Shown here: in pieces, positions 43,442 through 55,712 of the stretch
Numbering within the stretch: the stretch's first letter is position 1
How the letters are laid out: every line of letters begins with the position of its first letter
From: Isoetes taiwanensis
Lineage: Eukaryota > Streptophyta > Lycopodiopsida > Isoetales > Isoetaceae
DNA length: 64,000 nt
Direction of reading: 5' to 3'
Assembly (NCBI GenBank): GCA_021234155.1
Contig: JAJEKV010000060.1
Coordinates: 8,266,323-8,330,322, forward strand
Notes under the pieces: model-generated
Databases searched by the model: none
Seen by the model: the letters and a program-made list of their open reading frames with translations, nothing else
Told to the model about the DNA's origin: nothing
Program-made: the position numbers and the translations under genes

Positions 43442-46093
43442 TTCCATATCTGTACCAGAGACAAGAGCTTCAATATATTTGTGCATAAATCCCATCACAT
43501 ACAATCCACATGATGTTAAATCGGGCTGCTGTGGCACCTCTACTTGCTGAATCCGAGTTACGTTATTTCTCTTCATGAAATCGACGCCTCTAGATACTTG
43601 ACCGATCAATAGGGTTAACATTTGTGTGTGCAGCCTACATACCACGAAATTTAGCAAACCGAAATAGCAAAGAAAAACAAAGCAACATTAAAGTATTACA
43701 TACCCTTTGATTGCTTTCTCGTTCGTCGTATAACCTGTAAGAGGGTTCAAGATATGAATTGCTGGTGCAGGGAGGATCTTAGAATCAAATGGTGCGAGTG
43801 TAAAAACAGCCAACACAAAATGGTCATTCTCAAGGATAGGTACAAGGATATGATGGCATTTAGCTACCACAATCCCCTTCATCCCTGATTTAACTATTTC
43901 TATGACATTAAGTGATCCTTCAACTGATTCACTCTTTCTTTTGCTACTGGTAGCTTCTCTAAACCTTGTATAGTTGTAAGCAGGATAAAAAAAAAATTTG
44001 CTCTTCCACTCTAAAGGCAATGTGTCATACAAGCACCTGGATTAGATTAAGGTTAACATTAAAGACATAGAATAACAACAAATACAACTCAGTTACAACC
44101 AGGTTATTACCTGCCATAAAGATCCACTAAGCGACTACTCAATTTAGAGTTGGTTACACATAAAACTGCTATGTCAGATGCAACCAGTTTCAGTGGAGTC
44201 GGCAGATAGTTCTTGAATGGCGTGAATTCCATAAGTTTATTCTTGATCCATGACAATAAAGCATAAATTGATACCTTTCAATTTCTGTAACCAGTGGTTT
44301 AGACCTGCAAAACAAGTAAAATCTCATAAGCTACTGAAGTATAACTAAATAAAGATAAGCTAGCAGTTACCGTTTTGCAGCAGATGTCTCTGCTCTAGTT
44401 TGCACTCTTCTTTTTCCAGCTGTTTTGGCATCAGCTTTGACCATAAATTCTTTTGTTGCGTTGGCTGCAATCTCCAAGGCTTCTTCAACATCGTCAGGCT
44501 CCATTGAATTGTCGCAATTCTCTAAAGTAAAGAAAGTGCTTCATTCTAATGTCTTTTGAAAGCAAGACAAAAAAAGAAACGCGTACCTGCTAAAGAACCC
44601 GTCTTTTCCTTAACTTGAACTTCAACAGAAGCTTGAGGACTGTTTTCAATGTCATCGCCAACATCTTCAGTAATTTTATCTATAAACACGTCAATATAAG
44701 TTTCAAAATACAAAAAAAAAGGAACCCTGAAAAGGAGAACAATTGCTTTCTGGGCTTTCAGCTTGTTGCTGCAATAGTAGCAGCTCGGCTTCAAGAGCTG
44801 GGATCTCTTTTTGAAAAACAATCTCTACTGCAAAATTTCTCACATTAGTGCACTCTAACTACAACAGATGGAATCTTAATGTAATCAGACTGTAATCATC
44901 CTACCTTCCACAATTTCTGAAGTTTTCTCCATGTACCCCTCGGTCTCCAAATCCTGCAGTGATTGCTTATGAGTTGTTGCAATTCTCAAAGGTGATGTAG
45001 ATGTGGATGGACTTTCAACATCGATAGCAGTAGCATCTTTTGTGCCAGGTTCAGCAACTGGGATATCTGAGAATGGTAAATGTAATCCCTTTCCAACAAC
45101 ATCCTTCTTTTCACCTACAACATAAGATCATGAAATAGAGAGAACTTATGCATAGTGCAAGAAACATGAATTGTTTAGTTTACATGCAGTTTTAGTTCTT
45201 GCTTTCTTGATACTGCCCATATCTACATTGACACAATTGGAATCATAAGCAAATAAGAAATGTAAGCACTTGATTCAGAATCAAGGGGAGATGTAGAGTA
45301 GATAAAAGCAAAATTTGCAAAAAAGGTAAGCAGATGCAAATCAAAACAGAACAAATTTTAAATAGATGCAACCAGGTTTTTACTACAGGCAAACTTTCTG
45401 CTGATAATGTAACGACAAAATATAAGTACATTAGTGTGCATTCTTATCAAAATGTAAAGGAAAACCAAATACTAAATTCAAATGCATTTCAGAACATATG
45501 TAAAATATAAAGAACAAAGTCATATGCAATACACCCTATCAAATACAACATTCAACATTGAATGTAAAGGAAAATTAAATACTAAATTTGTATGCATTTC
45601 AGCATGTAAATATAAAGTACAGTCATATGCAATACACCCTATCAAATACAACATTCACCATTGAATGCAAAAAAATTCAAGAAAAGCACTTCATGGCACA
45701 TATAAATGTAAAATTCCAGAAAAGCACTTCATGGCACATATAAATGTAAAGAACAGAAGCAAATACATTTCCTCTTTCATATAGTAAAGCCAAAACCACG
45801 CCAAATCAAATGCTAATACAGTTATGTACATGATGGAAACTAACTACATCTAAGTACACTCAAACTAATTATATAATGAAAATAGAAATAGATGTACCTT
45901 GAGAAGGGATTCCTAAGCAGTGCCACAGGTCCTCGGACAATGAACAATCATATACACATGTATTCGTCGTTGAAACCCTGAATACAAGACAATATGTATG
46001 ACCATAAAGTGGAGATATTACCCCCGGGGACTTCACCATTAAGAACCCGTATAGACCAACATCGTGACTGGTAGGGGGTTTTTTAATAGGCAA
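43442..46093 (-). CDS. Multi-exon gene with Ulp1-type (C48) cysteine protease domain
   Basis: Inferred exons (minus strand, 5' to 3'): about 46093-45893 (VGLYGFLMVKSPGVISPLYG...CLGIPSQ), about 45225-45184, 45117-44910 (VVGKGLHLPFSDIPVAEPGT), 44827-44720 (EIVFQKEIPALEAELLLLQQ), 44682-44587, 44522-44371, about 44240-44112 (EFTPFKNYLPTPLKLVASDI), 44036-43704 and 43634-43442, with GT donors and AG acceptors in frame. The last two hold the protease: His in NDHFVLAVF, then HILNPL where Asp is usual, then Gln and Cys in VPQQPDLTSCGLYVMGFM. Ulp1 proteases cut SUMO-type conjugates, and plant transposons often carry such domains. The N-terminal half is acidic coiled coil of unknown role. Exon ends are my reading. 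Confidence 0.6.
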
Positions 46094-46900
46094 AGGGGTT
46101 CGTAGACGGGCGGGTTGGTTGTACGAAAAACCAAGTTCTAGCAGTACTCAAAACGTTAGGGGTGGTGGGCGGGAAATGGCGCTCCCGCATGGATCCAGGT
46201 AGGGGTATAGGGCATTCGTCTGCGCCGTTACACCCTTCTGCAGTCGTCAAGGCTCCAGAATGGCTCCAGAATGATAGAACCAAGAAGCAAAACTTTCTGG
46301 CATTCCGACATAGGGTTTCAATCAGCAGGGGAGTCGGAATCTCTGATGTAGAGGAGTCGTGAAGGAAAGAAAGCTTAAGGTAGAATCTTTTCCTTTGAGT
46401 ACGTTTTTTAACCTCAAAACTTGGATCTCTAACACAACTTTGGATTTCTTTGTCTCATATGACTCTTGATCTGCTTAAAAGCTGGCAAATTCCAAATGGG
46501 TTTAATCTAAATCTCTGATATCTAACGTGGATTTAGGGTGTACCGATTCTTGAGATTATGGCTATGGTAGCAGTCTCTTTCAACTATGGAGAAGGATTGA
46601 GGCACACACTGGAGATCTGTCTGCAGTCCTTCTGGAGTATGTTTTCCACATTTGAGTGGGAATGGGAGTGACAAAACTAGCGCTGGTGTAAGGAAGCCAA
46701 TGTTTAGCTTCAGGAGGGTAAGTCTGCAACATGAATTTTCCGCTTTTCCTTTAGCCTCTCCTCTTTTTATCCCCTTTTTGGGTTGCCCCTAGGGGGGCAA
46801 ACCCTTGTTTATGTGGGTTTATGGCATATCTTAGGTATATACTAGAATATACCTAGGATATGTCGGTGACTGCTAAAAACCTACTCTTCTCTGTAAATTG
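46094..46900. other. Intergenic or leader region
   Basis: Short ORFs in both directions (46083-46283 minus, 46162-46362 plus) overlap each other and match nothing I know. It probably holds the start of the minus-strand protease gene and the leader of plus-strand exons. Confidence 0.3.
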
Positions 46901-46929
46901 GCGGTCACCTGCATTGTGGGCCGCTGATG

Positions 46930-47199
46930 TTCGAACCGGATAACTGGCAATACAACAGAGCATCTGGCTATGGATACTCTCAGTAGCATGCGCAGCAGCA
47001 CCAGCCCACCATGTCCTCTCAGTTTCACCTCTTGTCGGTAACTCTTTTACGCCTTCTTCTCTAATCTAGTCGCCTTCAGATTTCTTCTCGCCTCCATTTG
47101 TTGAATAAATTTTACAAGTGTTTGTTTTTTGTTTTAGTTGATTGAAACTGTTGGTGACGCCATTGAAGGAGTTCGCGATCACCCATTAGGATCTATAAA
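46930..47199 (+). pseudogene. Possible Mediator subunit 9 (MED9)-like 5' exons
   Basis: Exon 1 to 47037 reads DNWQYNRASGYGYSQ, a TAG, then HAQQHQPTMSSQFHLLS, with donor CG|GTAACT. Exon 2 from 47138 (acceptor ttttag) reads LIETVGDAIEGVRDHPLGS. Joined, FHLLSLIETVGDAIEGVRD resembles the plant MED9 segment FHLLxLVExxADAIExGxRD after a Gln-rich N-terminus. The TAG follows a CAG in a cagtagcatgcgcagcag context, where CAG CAG would be expected. A later segment (48261, NCERLLQNAINHF) may be another exon. The identification is tentative. Confidence 0.4.
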
Positions 47200-50100
47200 A
47201 AAAAAATTGATCCCATTTTTATATTGCAAATTTTCAGATTGAGTGATCTGGATTACGTCTTGAGGGCCATGTTCGAGTTTACAAAGCCTTCGAGGTTGAA
47301 TATAAAGGTTTGAGTTATTGTATTTTCCGGGCTTTGATTTCTTAGAGTAAGGATGGGTTTTGTCATTTTACGTAAGAATCATGGCTCGGTTCTATGCTCA
47401 ACTTATGCAAAACCCATGTTTGATGGCTATTTCTTTATCTAATATTTGATTACGTAAAACTTGTTTATTCTCTTAATCCATGTCCCCACATGCAAATGCT
47501 GCTGCATTTGATCCATCAGGCTATGCCCACGCAGAGATAAGATAAAACAGAAAATGATCACAAAAGCGTGCTCTTGAGGCCAAAGATTTGAAGTAGGATG
47601 CACAAATATTTTGCCTGCAGTTAAAGGATTTAACACAGGATCAATCATGGCACATCTGGGCCAGAAAGAGACTCTGCAGAATGTACAAAGCACAAAGACA
47701 AATCTTTGAAAGAGATTTTGGCACAAGCCTACTTGCATTATCTTACGTAGATGGGTCTTTAATAGTTGCCAAAACAGGCTACAACAAGCTCCAAAACTGT
47801 GATAAGAGCTGAATGTTATGGATTAAGGGATGTAGCAAAAGCAAACAGTTGTAAAACCTGAATGAGGCATGCATGGCTGCAGAGACGGAATTTGTCTGGC
47901 TTTACATTTTCTTTGCGTCTCCATCCATTCACTTATAGTTTTTAGTACAGGTGAGCACATTAGCATAGGATTGCATGAACATTATCTATGTGTTTCATGC
48001 ACTTATAATGCATGTTCACGCCATCTTCTTTATGCTGCCTACAAGCAAGCCTTAAATTTAAAAGGGAACATGCCCAATTTGTTAGCAACCCTGCATGCTT
48101 AACCAGAAAGGAAAAGAGATATGCTTTAACATGCTGACATATTACTATGGCTAGAGCTGTTTGTGCAACTAATTGATGCCATGTATTGGTGAAGCTGCTG
48201 TAAACATTATTAACACTTTATAGATAGAAAAGCTTATATTTTTACATCCTTGTGATGCAGCGTTGGAACTGTGAAAGGTTACTCCAGAATGCCATAAACC
48301 ACTTCAAGGCTAAGAAAAGATAAAATGGTAAGAGAAAAAGCTGTTGTGTAGTTTTCCTACGTTTCTTTAGAGGGCATTAAAGTGTCCCACCGTATTGAAA
48401 TTTAATTGATTACCTTTCACTTTAAATTGACTTCTAGGTGGCCTCTTGACTTTTTCAACTTTGATTGCTAGGCTAAATAGATTGCTGAATCTTCCTGCTT
48501 GTTGACGGGGACTGGATTTTTGAAATACTGCTATTTCTTATGCCATCTTTTCAGGAATCGATCAAGGCAGCGTGTACACATCTACAGGGTGTAGTAACTT
48601 CTCAATCAGCAGCATGAGTTCATCCTAACACTTAAAAATTAGTATTTTGACGTGCCTTGCAGGTTGTCTTCAGAGTCATCCCATGCGTTGATTGTTTTCT
48701 AGTTTTGCAACCTGGATTGGCTGGGAAATAGTCATTAGGAAATTGCTCCAAGTAAGAAGTCAGGGAAGAACCATTCTAAGCAATCCATCCTTTTCAGTCA
48801 TGTAATTGTTTGGTGTAATGTGGTCTGTAAAATATTTTAACTTGCTGAATATGCAGGTCAAGAATTGAGAGATTTGTTAAAAGCTGGAAAGTCATCATTA
48901 TTCCTTTGAACAAGCTTTGCGGGTTGGTTTTCAGTGTAGGAAAGGTTGGATGACAAGCTCTAGTGCTCCAAGCTATTGTTTCTTAAAATTTGTTATGGCA
49001 TGTGTATGACCTTTCTAGTTTGACCAGGGGAATCCTTAGTAAATGAGAATTCTGATTACCATGTGCTTCCTAGTTGGTACAAGTAGCTTTTAGTGGTGCT
49101 TTTAAAATTAACTAGTTTAGGATCACATGGTGTAATCATGTAGAAAAATGCCTAGGAGCCAGATTTGAGGGCATAACGCTTCCCCACATGCAACTTGGCT
49201 GTATCTTGTATCTGCAGTATTGATTGCTTTAAAATCCGTCCATACCTTCTTCTTGTCTTCTTCTTATTACATTTACTTCCTTCCTCTTAGAGTGGTCCAG
49301 ATATATAGAATGTCATGTTCTAGAAAAAAGCATCTACAATTTGAATATGCTTTGCCATCCATGATCTAGAATGCTTGGCATCAAACTCAAAGAATGTGGA
49401 TGTTCTGCAGTGAAAACAATTAATTGACATGATATGGAATTCTTTGGGCATAAAACATTGGATAATTTTCGTTAAAAATTTCACATGTACTCAGAGAGTC
49501 ATGTTTCCATGTAATTACAATGCATGTGGTAGTCTGGCCTCAACCACCAGCCAAAGCAAATGGTATGTGGATATATGTAAAGCTTACTCTGGAGGTTGTA
49601 ATCCGTTGAAAGTGCATTGTCTTACTTAACTATAACTGCAAGATAAACACTATTTTGGCATGATGCAACTGTAGAATTATAAATTCAAATGGAATTGTAG
49701 CTTCTGAAATGTAATTCACATCCTTCTTGGTATATAGCATATAAAACCTTGTAAGCTTGTAAATGTGGAGTCTCATTTCTTTTTATAAGGAATCGTGTTC
49801 TTGTCAACATAATGTGACCTGGGTTTTCCTTTCATTTCCACAGAGAAACAGCAAACGGATTCTTCAAAACACAAAAAATGTGCTTATTCTATTCTATAAT
49901 TTCCATGAGTTACATATGCTGGTATATATGGAGATGGGGTTTCTTTACATCCCTTGGCGGACGCTGCCAGATAATTTGGAATATTTTATATACAGAATGT
50001 GTGTTACCTTTTTTTCTCCGTTTCCTCGCATGATGCTTAGTCACATCAGATGTTGGTACCAAAAGTACATTATTTTACTTAAGGGGTTCCTTGAAATGGA

Positions 50101-51540
50101 AATGCATTTTTTCTCTGCATGGAATTCCCCTGGATGCGATCGCATAGAAAGTTGGGAAAAGTTAATCAACCCCAGCTATTGTAGGACCAGACCACCAGCT
50201 ATTTTGCAAGCAATGAATTGCTACACTTAATACTGCAAGCAATGGATTGCTACACTTATAAATTATTCCGGGAGTGTCATTTTTCGCTGCCATTATGCAA
50301 TGTGAGCTGATAAGTTGAAAGCATGTATAGCCATACATTGGTTCGTTGATTGGTAAACTTGGGGAAGTATAATTCTTTGATGTCAATTCCTTGGTCCAAG
50401 GTTTCTACAGTGAAATGCCATCTGTTTGCAAATGACATGAACTTTTGTGAATAGATTGGGCGTGTTAGGTCTCAAGAAGGTTAATAACGATCATTTCATT
50501 TCCAGACATAGTGATTGCTTCAGTGCGGCAAGATTCTTGACACTTGATTGTGATACACAACCATTTCAAAGGTGGTGTGGTGGAAAGGATACTTAGGTAT
50601 ATAACATGTAGAGCAAAAAGCAATCTGTGCCGTGATAATTATCCAACGCAATTTATCTTCTATAAATACAGGCTAAAATATGGCTATTGCTATGTGATGA
50701 ACAACAAATTTCTCATTTCTATTGGACATTTTGTTTCATACAAGTAGTCCAACAATTAGACATCACATGTACCATTGAAAACCATGATATGTAGTTCATA
50801 ATATTTTCTTATTCATGTACAAGCAATATCCAGCCTAAAGTTCCATGATTAAGATCCAGCTCCATTTTTTTAACGAAAACAATATGCCCAAATTGTTTTG
50901 TAAAGGGTTCGCAACCATCGACAATGTGGCACTTGTGAATGTTGAAGGATAAGTTCCCATCCTGCAAATACAAGAGAAAAGGCACTCTCTTAAGTTGTAC
51001 AAATTTGCTTATATACATGGTTTTGACTTCCAGAGCTGGAGTGGTTGGTGCCTAGTGTTGCTAGTGACATCTTTAAGACAGTCAAAGGTGTGAGTCAACA
51101 AACATAGTCTTCTCATTACTGAAATTTCAGTTTTCCTTCTTGCCTTTTGGTTGATTCGGCAGGCAAGTAGTGAACATTCAGTTTGCTTTGCAGCTCTAGA
51201 AAAGGAGGTCTAGGTAGCGGCAAAGGCTCCAGAAAGGAAGCTCAAGAGGGCCTTAGAAGTTGTGCATATTTCGAGGGTATTTGTATTTGTCTTGAGTAAT
51301 CTTATTACAGAGTTGCTTTGTTCACTTGTCCAGAAACTTTGTGCAGATTGAGGTGATTAAAAAATGTAGCATCTTGGCAATAGTTGGACAGCGAATAGCC
51401 AGCCAGCACACCTGGTGTAAGTGCAACCTTGTGATGCACTGGCAAAGGTAATCCGTGGTGCTTGATTCAGATGTATTTGCTAGATGTGTGTGTAAGTAAT
51501 CTGATCTTCTTTAGATGTGTCTTGCAGGCAAATGTTAATG
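47200..51540 (+). other. Intron-like region with a few possible small exons
   Basis: Mostly non-coding. Candidate exons flanked by ag/gt: about 47239-47309 (LSDLDYVLRAMFEFTKPSRL), 48557-48590 (ESIKAACTHLQ), 48858-48895 (GQELRDLLKAGKSSL), 51040-51085 (ELEWLVPSVASDIFKTVK), 51195-51260. None has a similarity I can name, and they may be chance or parts of the MED9-like gene. Confidence 0.3.
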
Positions 51541-51543
51541 TCA

Positions 51544-51785
51544 GAGCTATAGCTCAAGATTGCTCTGTGTATAATAGTACGATGGTCATAAATAGAGAGC
51601 GCCCTGTGAAAGCATGTGTTCAGCTTTGTGCAGCGCCCATCATACACATGTATCAGTCACTTGGTTTGAGCTATAGCTCAAGGTTGCTCTGTGTATAACA
51701 GTACGATGGTCATTAATAGAGAGCGCTCTGTGAAAGCATGTGTTCAGCTTTGTGCAGCGCTCATCATACGCATGTATCAGTCACC
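51544..51785. repeat. Tandem duplication, two units of about 120 bp
   Basis: gagctatagctcaag...catgtatcagtcac at 51544-51662 and again at 51668-51785, period 124, about seven differences. A diverged pair of the same units stands at 58887-59095. Confidence 0.85.
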
Positions 51786-53950
51786 CTGGTTTGTCTTATT
51801 AAATGCTATGTATTGAATACCATTAAATGCTATATAATGACATTCGGATGTCTTTGCTGAGTTGTAATATTGTATATAGATCGTTTGGGATGTCCTTCAT
51901 ATGGGATTGGCGTTCACAAGTGTTAGCAGTGCATCCGGATAATTAGGCATGAAGTTGGCCAAGTTGTTGACGCTACAAAAGAGCTTTGGAAAGCTAACAC
52001 TTTACAATGTTGTTTTTATGGCATTTCTACACTAGGGCATTTGCTCTCGAAATGTAATGGGACTTTTTCATTATTGTTCCATGAACACATGATGTAACAC
52101 TGGAAGTTGGTGGACCGTCTTGCACATACAGTTAGTTCTTCTTCTCCAGTGAAATTGACACCTTGCATTGTTAGGAACGATCTGATATCGTGGTTATGCC
52201 ATATAAGCTTGCATTTTAACACCTATAGCTTAAAATATTATGAGTACTGGCACGTGTTGTGATTGTGTCTGCAAGACATAAAACAAGTACAGATATTTCT
52301 ACAACATTAAACTACTCAGTTGCATACACAATTCAATCGAGGGGCACATGCGGACGGGCTTGTACATGAATGTAGGGGACCTACAAACTGATTGTAAGAA
52401 CATGGTAGAGCTCTACTTTAATTTAAATATAAATTGTGAAAACATGACTTCACGTTTTGATTTAGGCCACTTCACCCTCAAGAAACTGGAGGGCAACCCT
52501 CCGTGCGCAGCACCTTGTTTTTTCTTTGCATGTCATAGAATGGATCATGTCGCTTTTTCTAAATCCATCTATTTTCGTATTTTTCATTCTTATGTTTTCT
52601 TTTGGTGTAGGCAACCCAGAGCTTGCAAGATTCGTGAATCGATTTTAGGATAGATCCTTCGTGCTGGGCCGTCTTTGTAAGCCGTCTAATAGCCTGCTTG
52701 ATCTTTTAATGCTTATTTTATTTTTGTTGCATAGCTTACATTGCTACAGTTCTCTATTTCTTTACAGGCTGGTGCTGGAGCAACCGTTTTGGCCTAACAG
52801 TCATGGCCTAACAGTCAGGCATAGCCGGATATGCATGAAGATCAAGCCGCTGGAGCAGGTAGAACCCTTAATACCTCTATTTACTTATTTGTTTATTCAG
52901 ACGAGGCTGCCTTCCACCAATGAATCCATCTTAAATGCATTGTGGTTTTTTATTTGCTACTTGCATTGTCATAACAGATAGGTGCTACGCAACTAAGTAT
53001 ATGTATGTCAATCTTACAGAGCAAGGGCTTGGAGCAGCCGCTAAGAGCAAAGGTAATGATTGCTTTACGTTGGTACTTGCTTTACGTTGCTTGTGGTTCT
53101 GTAATGATTATCAAGGGACTTATATTGAAAAAGGTCATAGGAAAGAATGGTTTGAATAGACCGCCTAGTGTGTCTGCTTTGCGAGCAAAATTTACAATTT
53201 TATGCTGCATTTTAGATTGCAGATGGCATGACAATAGAGGTTGGTGTTGTGAATTTGATGGTTGAGACTAGGGGAGGTACTCACAGCAAAGAAGGAGCTA
53301 TCTGGTTAGTAATGCATAAGTTTATGAATTTTATAGGGTATTTAATCTCATTTTAGTAGCCGTGAAATGACCTTACAGATTAAAGTAGGTGTATGACAAA
53401 CCACTTAAAGTTTTAATTATATTTGTTGTTTGTAAAATATACTGCTCTTATTTTTGTGCGGTTATCTGATGCCAATGTTCATCAGTTTCTCAAAATTATC
53501 CACTTATTGGTTATGAATGGGTATACATGCAGGACACCACCTTTAGCATCCTTTACTATGCATAAGCTGACACTCTACACTACGAATGAGAACTGGAAGG
53601 TACTTTCTCTTCGATATTAGGTTGCAATAGACTGTGCAATGGATTTATGCTTCTGCAGGTGGTTAATCTGAAGGAGTCTCGGAAATTTTCTTCCAACAAG
53701 CGCTGCATCTACATCTTTAAGGTTGGTAATATTTAGGAATAAAACTAAGTTTCATGACCAGGGTTTTAAGATGAAGAAGCAAGGAAAGTAATTTATCTCG
53801 TCAAAGCAAGCAGCTACTTCCTTAAAGCTTTTGTGAAAGAATGATAAGACTTTTATTAGTAAAGGGAGCTCTAATGATAGTCTAGGAATGATAGTCTAAG
53901 GAGAGAGGATGCATGTGCATTTGTAGGAGCATGCTCCTGACAATGTTCTT
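51544..53950 (+). repeat. Segmental duplication, copy 1
   Basis: This stretch is repeated almost base for base at 58887-60347 plus 63098-64000. Differences are few and mostly at CAG/CTG. Copy 1 lacks the LTR retrotransposon present in copy 2. It may be a tandem duplication or two haplotypes placed in series by the assembly. Confidence 0.9.
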
Positions 53951-54515
53951 ATACATCTTGGCATTAGAAGTTCCTGTTCTATATTTTTAAGTGATTGCTT
54001 TGCCTTCTTACGTAAACCGGAGTGGGAGTCTCTCATACGGTGACTTGCTTCCCCATCCGGACATGTTCCTTGATGAACGGCTTACAAGTCCACCTCGAGG
54101 CAGTTCTGAACCTGATAATGATGGTGTTCGTAGGGCTTTTTTTGGAGGGGAACGCTTTTTGGATAATGTAACTGGAGGAGCATGTGTATGTTACAACAGC
54201 GATATTCATTTGTTCTTTCTATGTTGGACAAAATATCATCCATGTACTTTTAGTGGCTGATTTTTTTTCACCTATAGATAACAATGCACGTGATGACGAG
54301 CAAAATAATCCATTAGGGCTTGAGGTGGACTTCCATGTGCAAGAAGCCCTATGTCCAGCTCCAAGTGAACCAGGTAATTTAAATTTAATCCCGTTCCTAG
54401 ACAGCACAGTGTTACTCATTTATGATGTTTTGCAGGTTTAAGAGCCTTCTTGCGTTTCATGACTGGCATGTATGTTTGCTTGAATCGGGGAGATTTGCAT
54501 CCAAAGACTGCTCAG
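53223..54515 (+). CDS. Chorein/VPS13-family (BLTP3-like) lipid-transfer protein, N-terminal exons, copy 1
   Basis: Exons: 53223-53304 (DGMTIEVGVVNLMVETRGGT), 53533-53599 (TPPLASFTMHKLTLYTTNEN), 53659-53721 (VVNLKESRKFSSNKRCIYIF), 54014-54183 (LLPHPDMFLDERL, AFFGGERF), 54278-54373 (NNPLGLEVDFHVQEALCPAP), 54436-54515 (RAFLRFMTGMYVCLNRGDLH). Their order matches the N-terminal region of the plant chorein-N proteins related to UHRF1BP1/BLTP3, which bridge membranes and move lipids. Exon phases agree, for example TG|G at the W codon. Exon 4 lacks an AG acceptor (cgt|aaaccgg where cag|aaactgg is expected) and has a frame change before LLPHPDMF. The true N-terminus (chorein helix) and exons after 54515 are not found, so this copy looks truncated. 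Confidence 0.7.
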
Positions 54516-55712
54516 GTGATGGACCATGGAGAATGCAAAAGAATCAATCTATCTTTGTTCAAAGTGTGCTGAATATATGATTTGTATCCTCTATATACTA
54601 CTAATTGTAGACTGTGGAAGAGGTTGGACGTACCTATATAAACAAGCATCTTGGGAGCGCGAGTTCTTTCTTTGTGTAGATGTTAAGTTTTGCTATTTGA
54701 ACAGGTGATGTTCATAAGTTTCAACTTTTATGAGACGGAAGTCCATAAGCTTAGAGCATTATTGAGCATTCTAAAATAATTCAGGAGCAACAAAGAAATT
54801 CAATGCAAAGTGTACTTTTTGGAATATTTTCATGCACACTTGAAATTATATGGATTTCTTCTATTCTATTCTAGCAACCTTTTACAAATTAAAATGTACG
54901 GTCGAGTTATATTGCCTTACAATTTGTTGAATGCGCCTTCAAACTAACAAAATGAATGCGCCTTCATTGTGCAATGAGCTTAGAATATACTTGGTTGAAT
55001 ATAAAAACATCTACTAATCACGTCAAAGCACCATTCTTTTCTAATTTCTCTTGTTTTACCTATAAGTCCATTCTAGACTTTTAATAAGTTCTACTAAGTC
55101 CATTAATCTTGGACTTTTATTAAGACAATCATATTCTACTTCAAAATTCATTCTCATATAAACACATCCTTCACTTATGCGCGGCCACACATTTATTAAT
55201 GTTATAAAATTGACAAACGTTGCCTTGCTAATATCAACATGTTGCTGTCGAAATAGCATATATGCATGATAAAGGGCGAAAAATACATGTCGGACACATT
55301 ATTAGCGGCAATGCATGGGCACACGCTTACTCCCTAATCAACTTAGATCCCCCTTTTAACCTTGCATTATGATGTTAATCCCCCTTTTAACCTTGCATTT
55401 AATATGGGCTTCTATTTGAATAATCAAACTCCAAACCCCAACAAACTAGCTTAGCTAGCTCTTGTAATGACTAAAAAAATATTCAAAAAATGATGTGTTA
55501 CCATATGTGCTACAAGGGCTAGGACTTTTCTTATGGTGTCCAGTATATGTATGGGAAAGGGTATATGGATTGCTAGTTGGGACTGGAGTACATGTACGGA
55601 TAAGGGGCCAAAAATTAAAATTCATATGTATGTATGGTTGCGGGGTTTCGCCCGCAAACAGCCGTATACAGGGGGGTTTCAGTCGACCCCTTGCACGCAC
55701 ATGCCATATGCT
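54516..55712. other. No gene recognised
   Basis: Follows the last recognised chorein exon. The expected next exon is not visible. A direct repeat tcccccttttaaccttgcat occurs at about 55349 and 55380. Probably the breakpoint of the duplication lies here. Confidence 0.4.

Noticed and set aside
52016-52222. Minus ORF identical at 59322-59528 (MLKCKLIWHNHDIRSFLTMQ)
   Set aside because: Identity is due to the segmental duplication; no codon bias, splice context or known similarity supports a gene.
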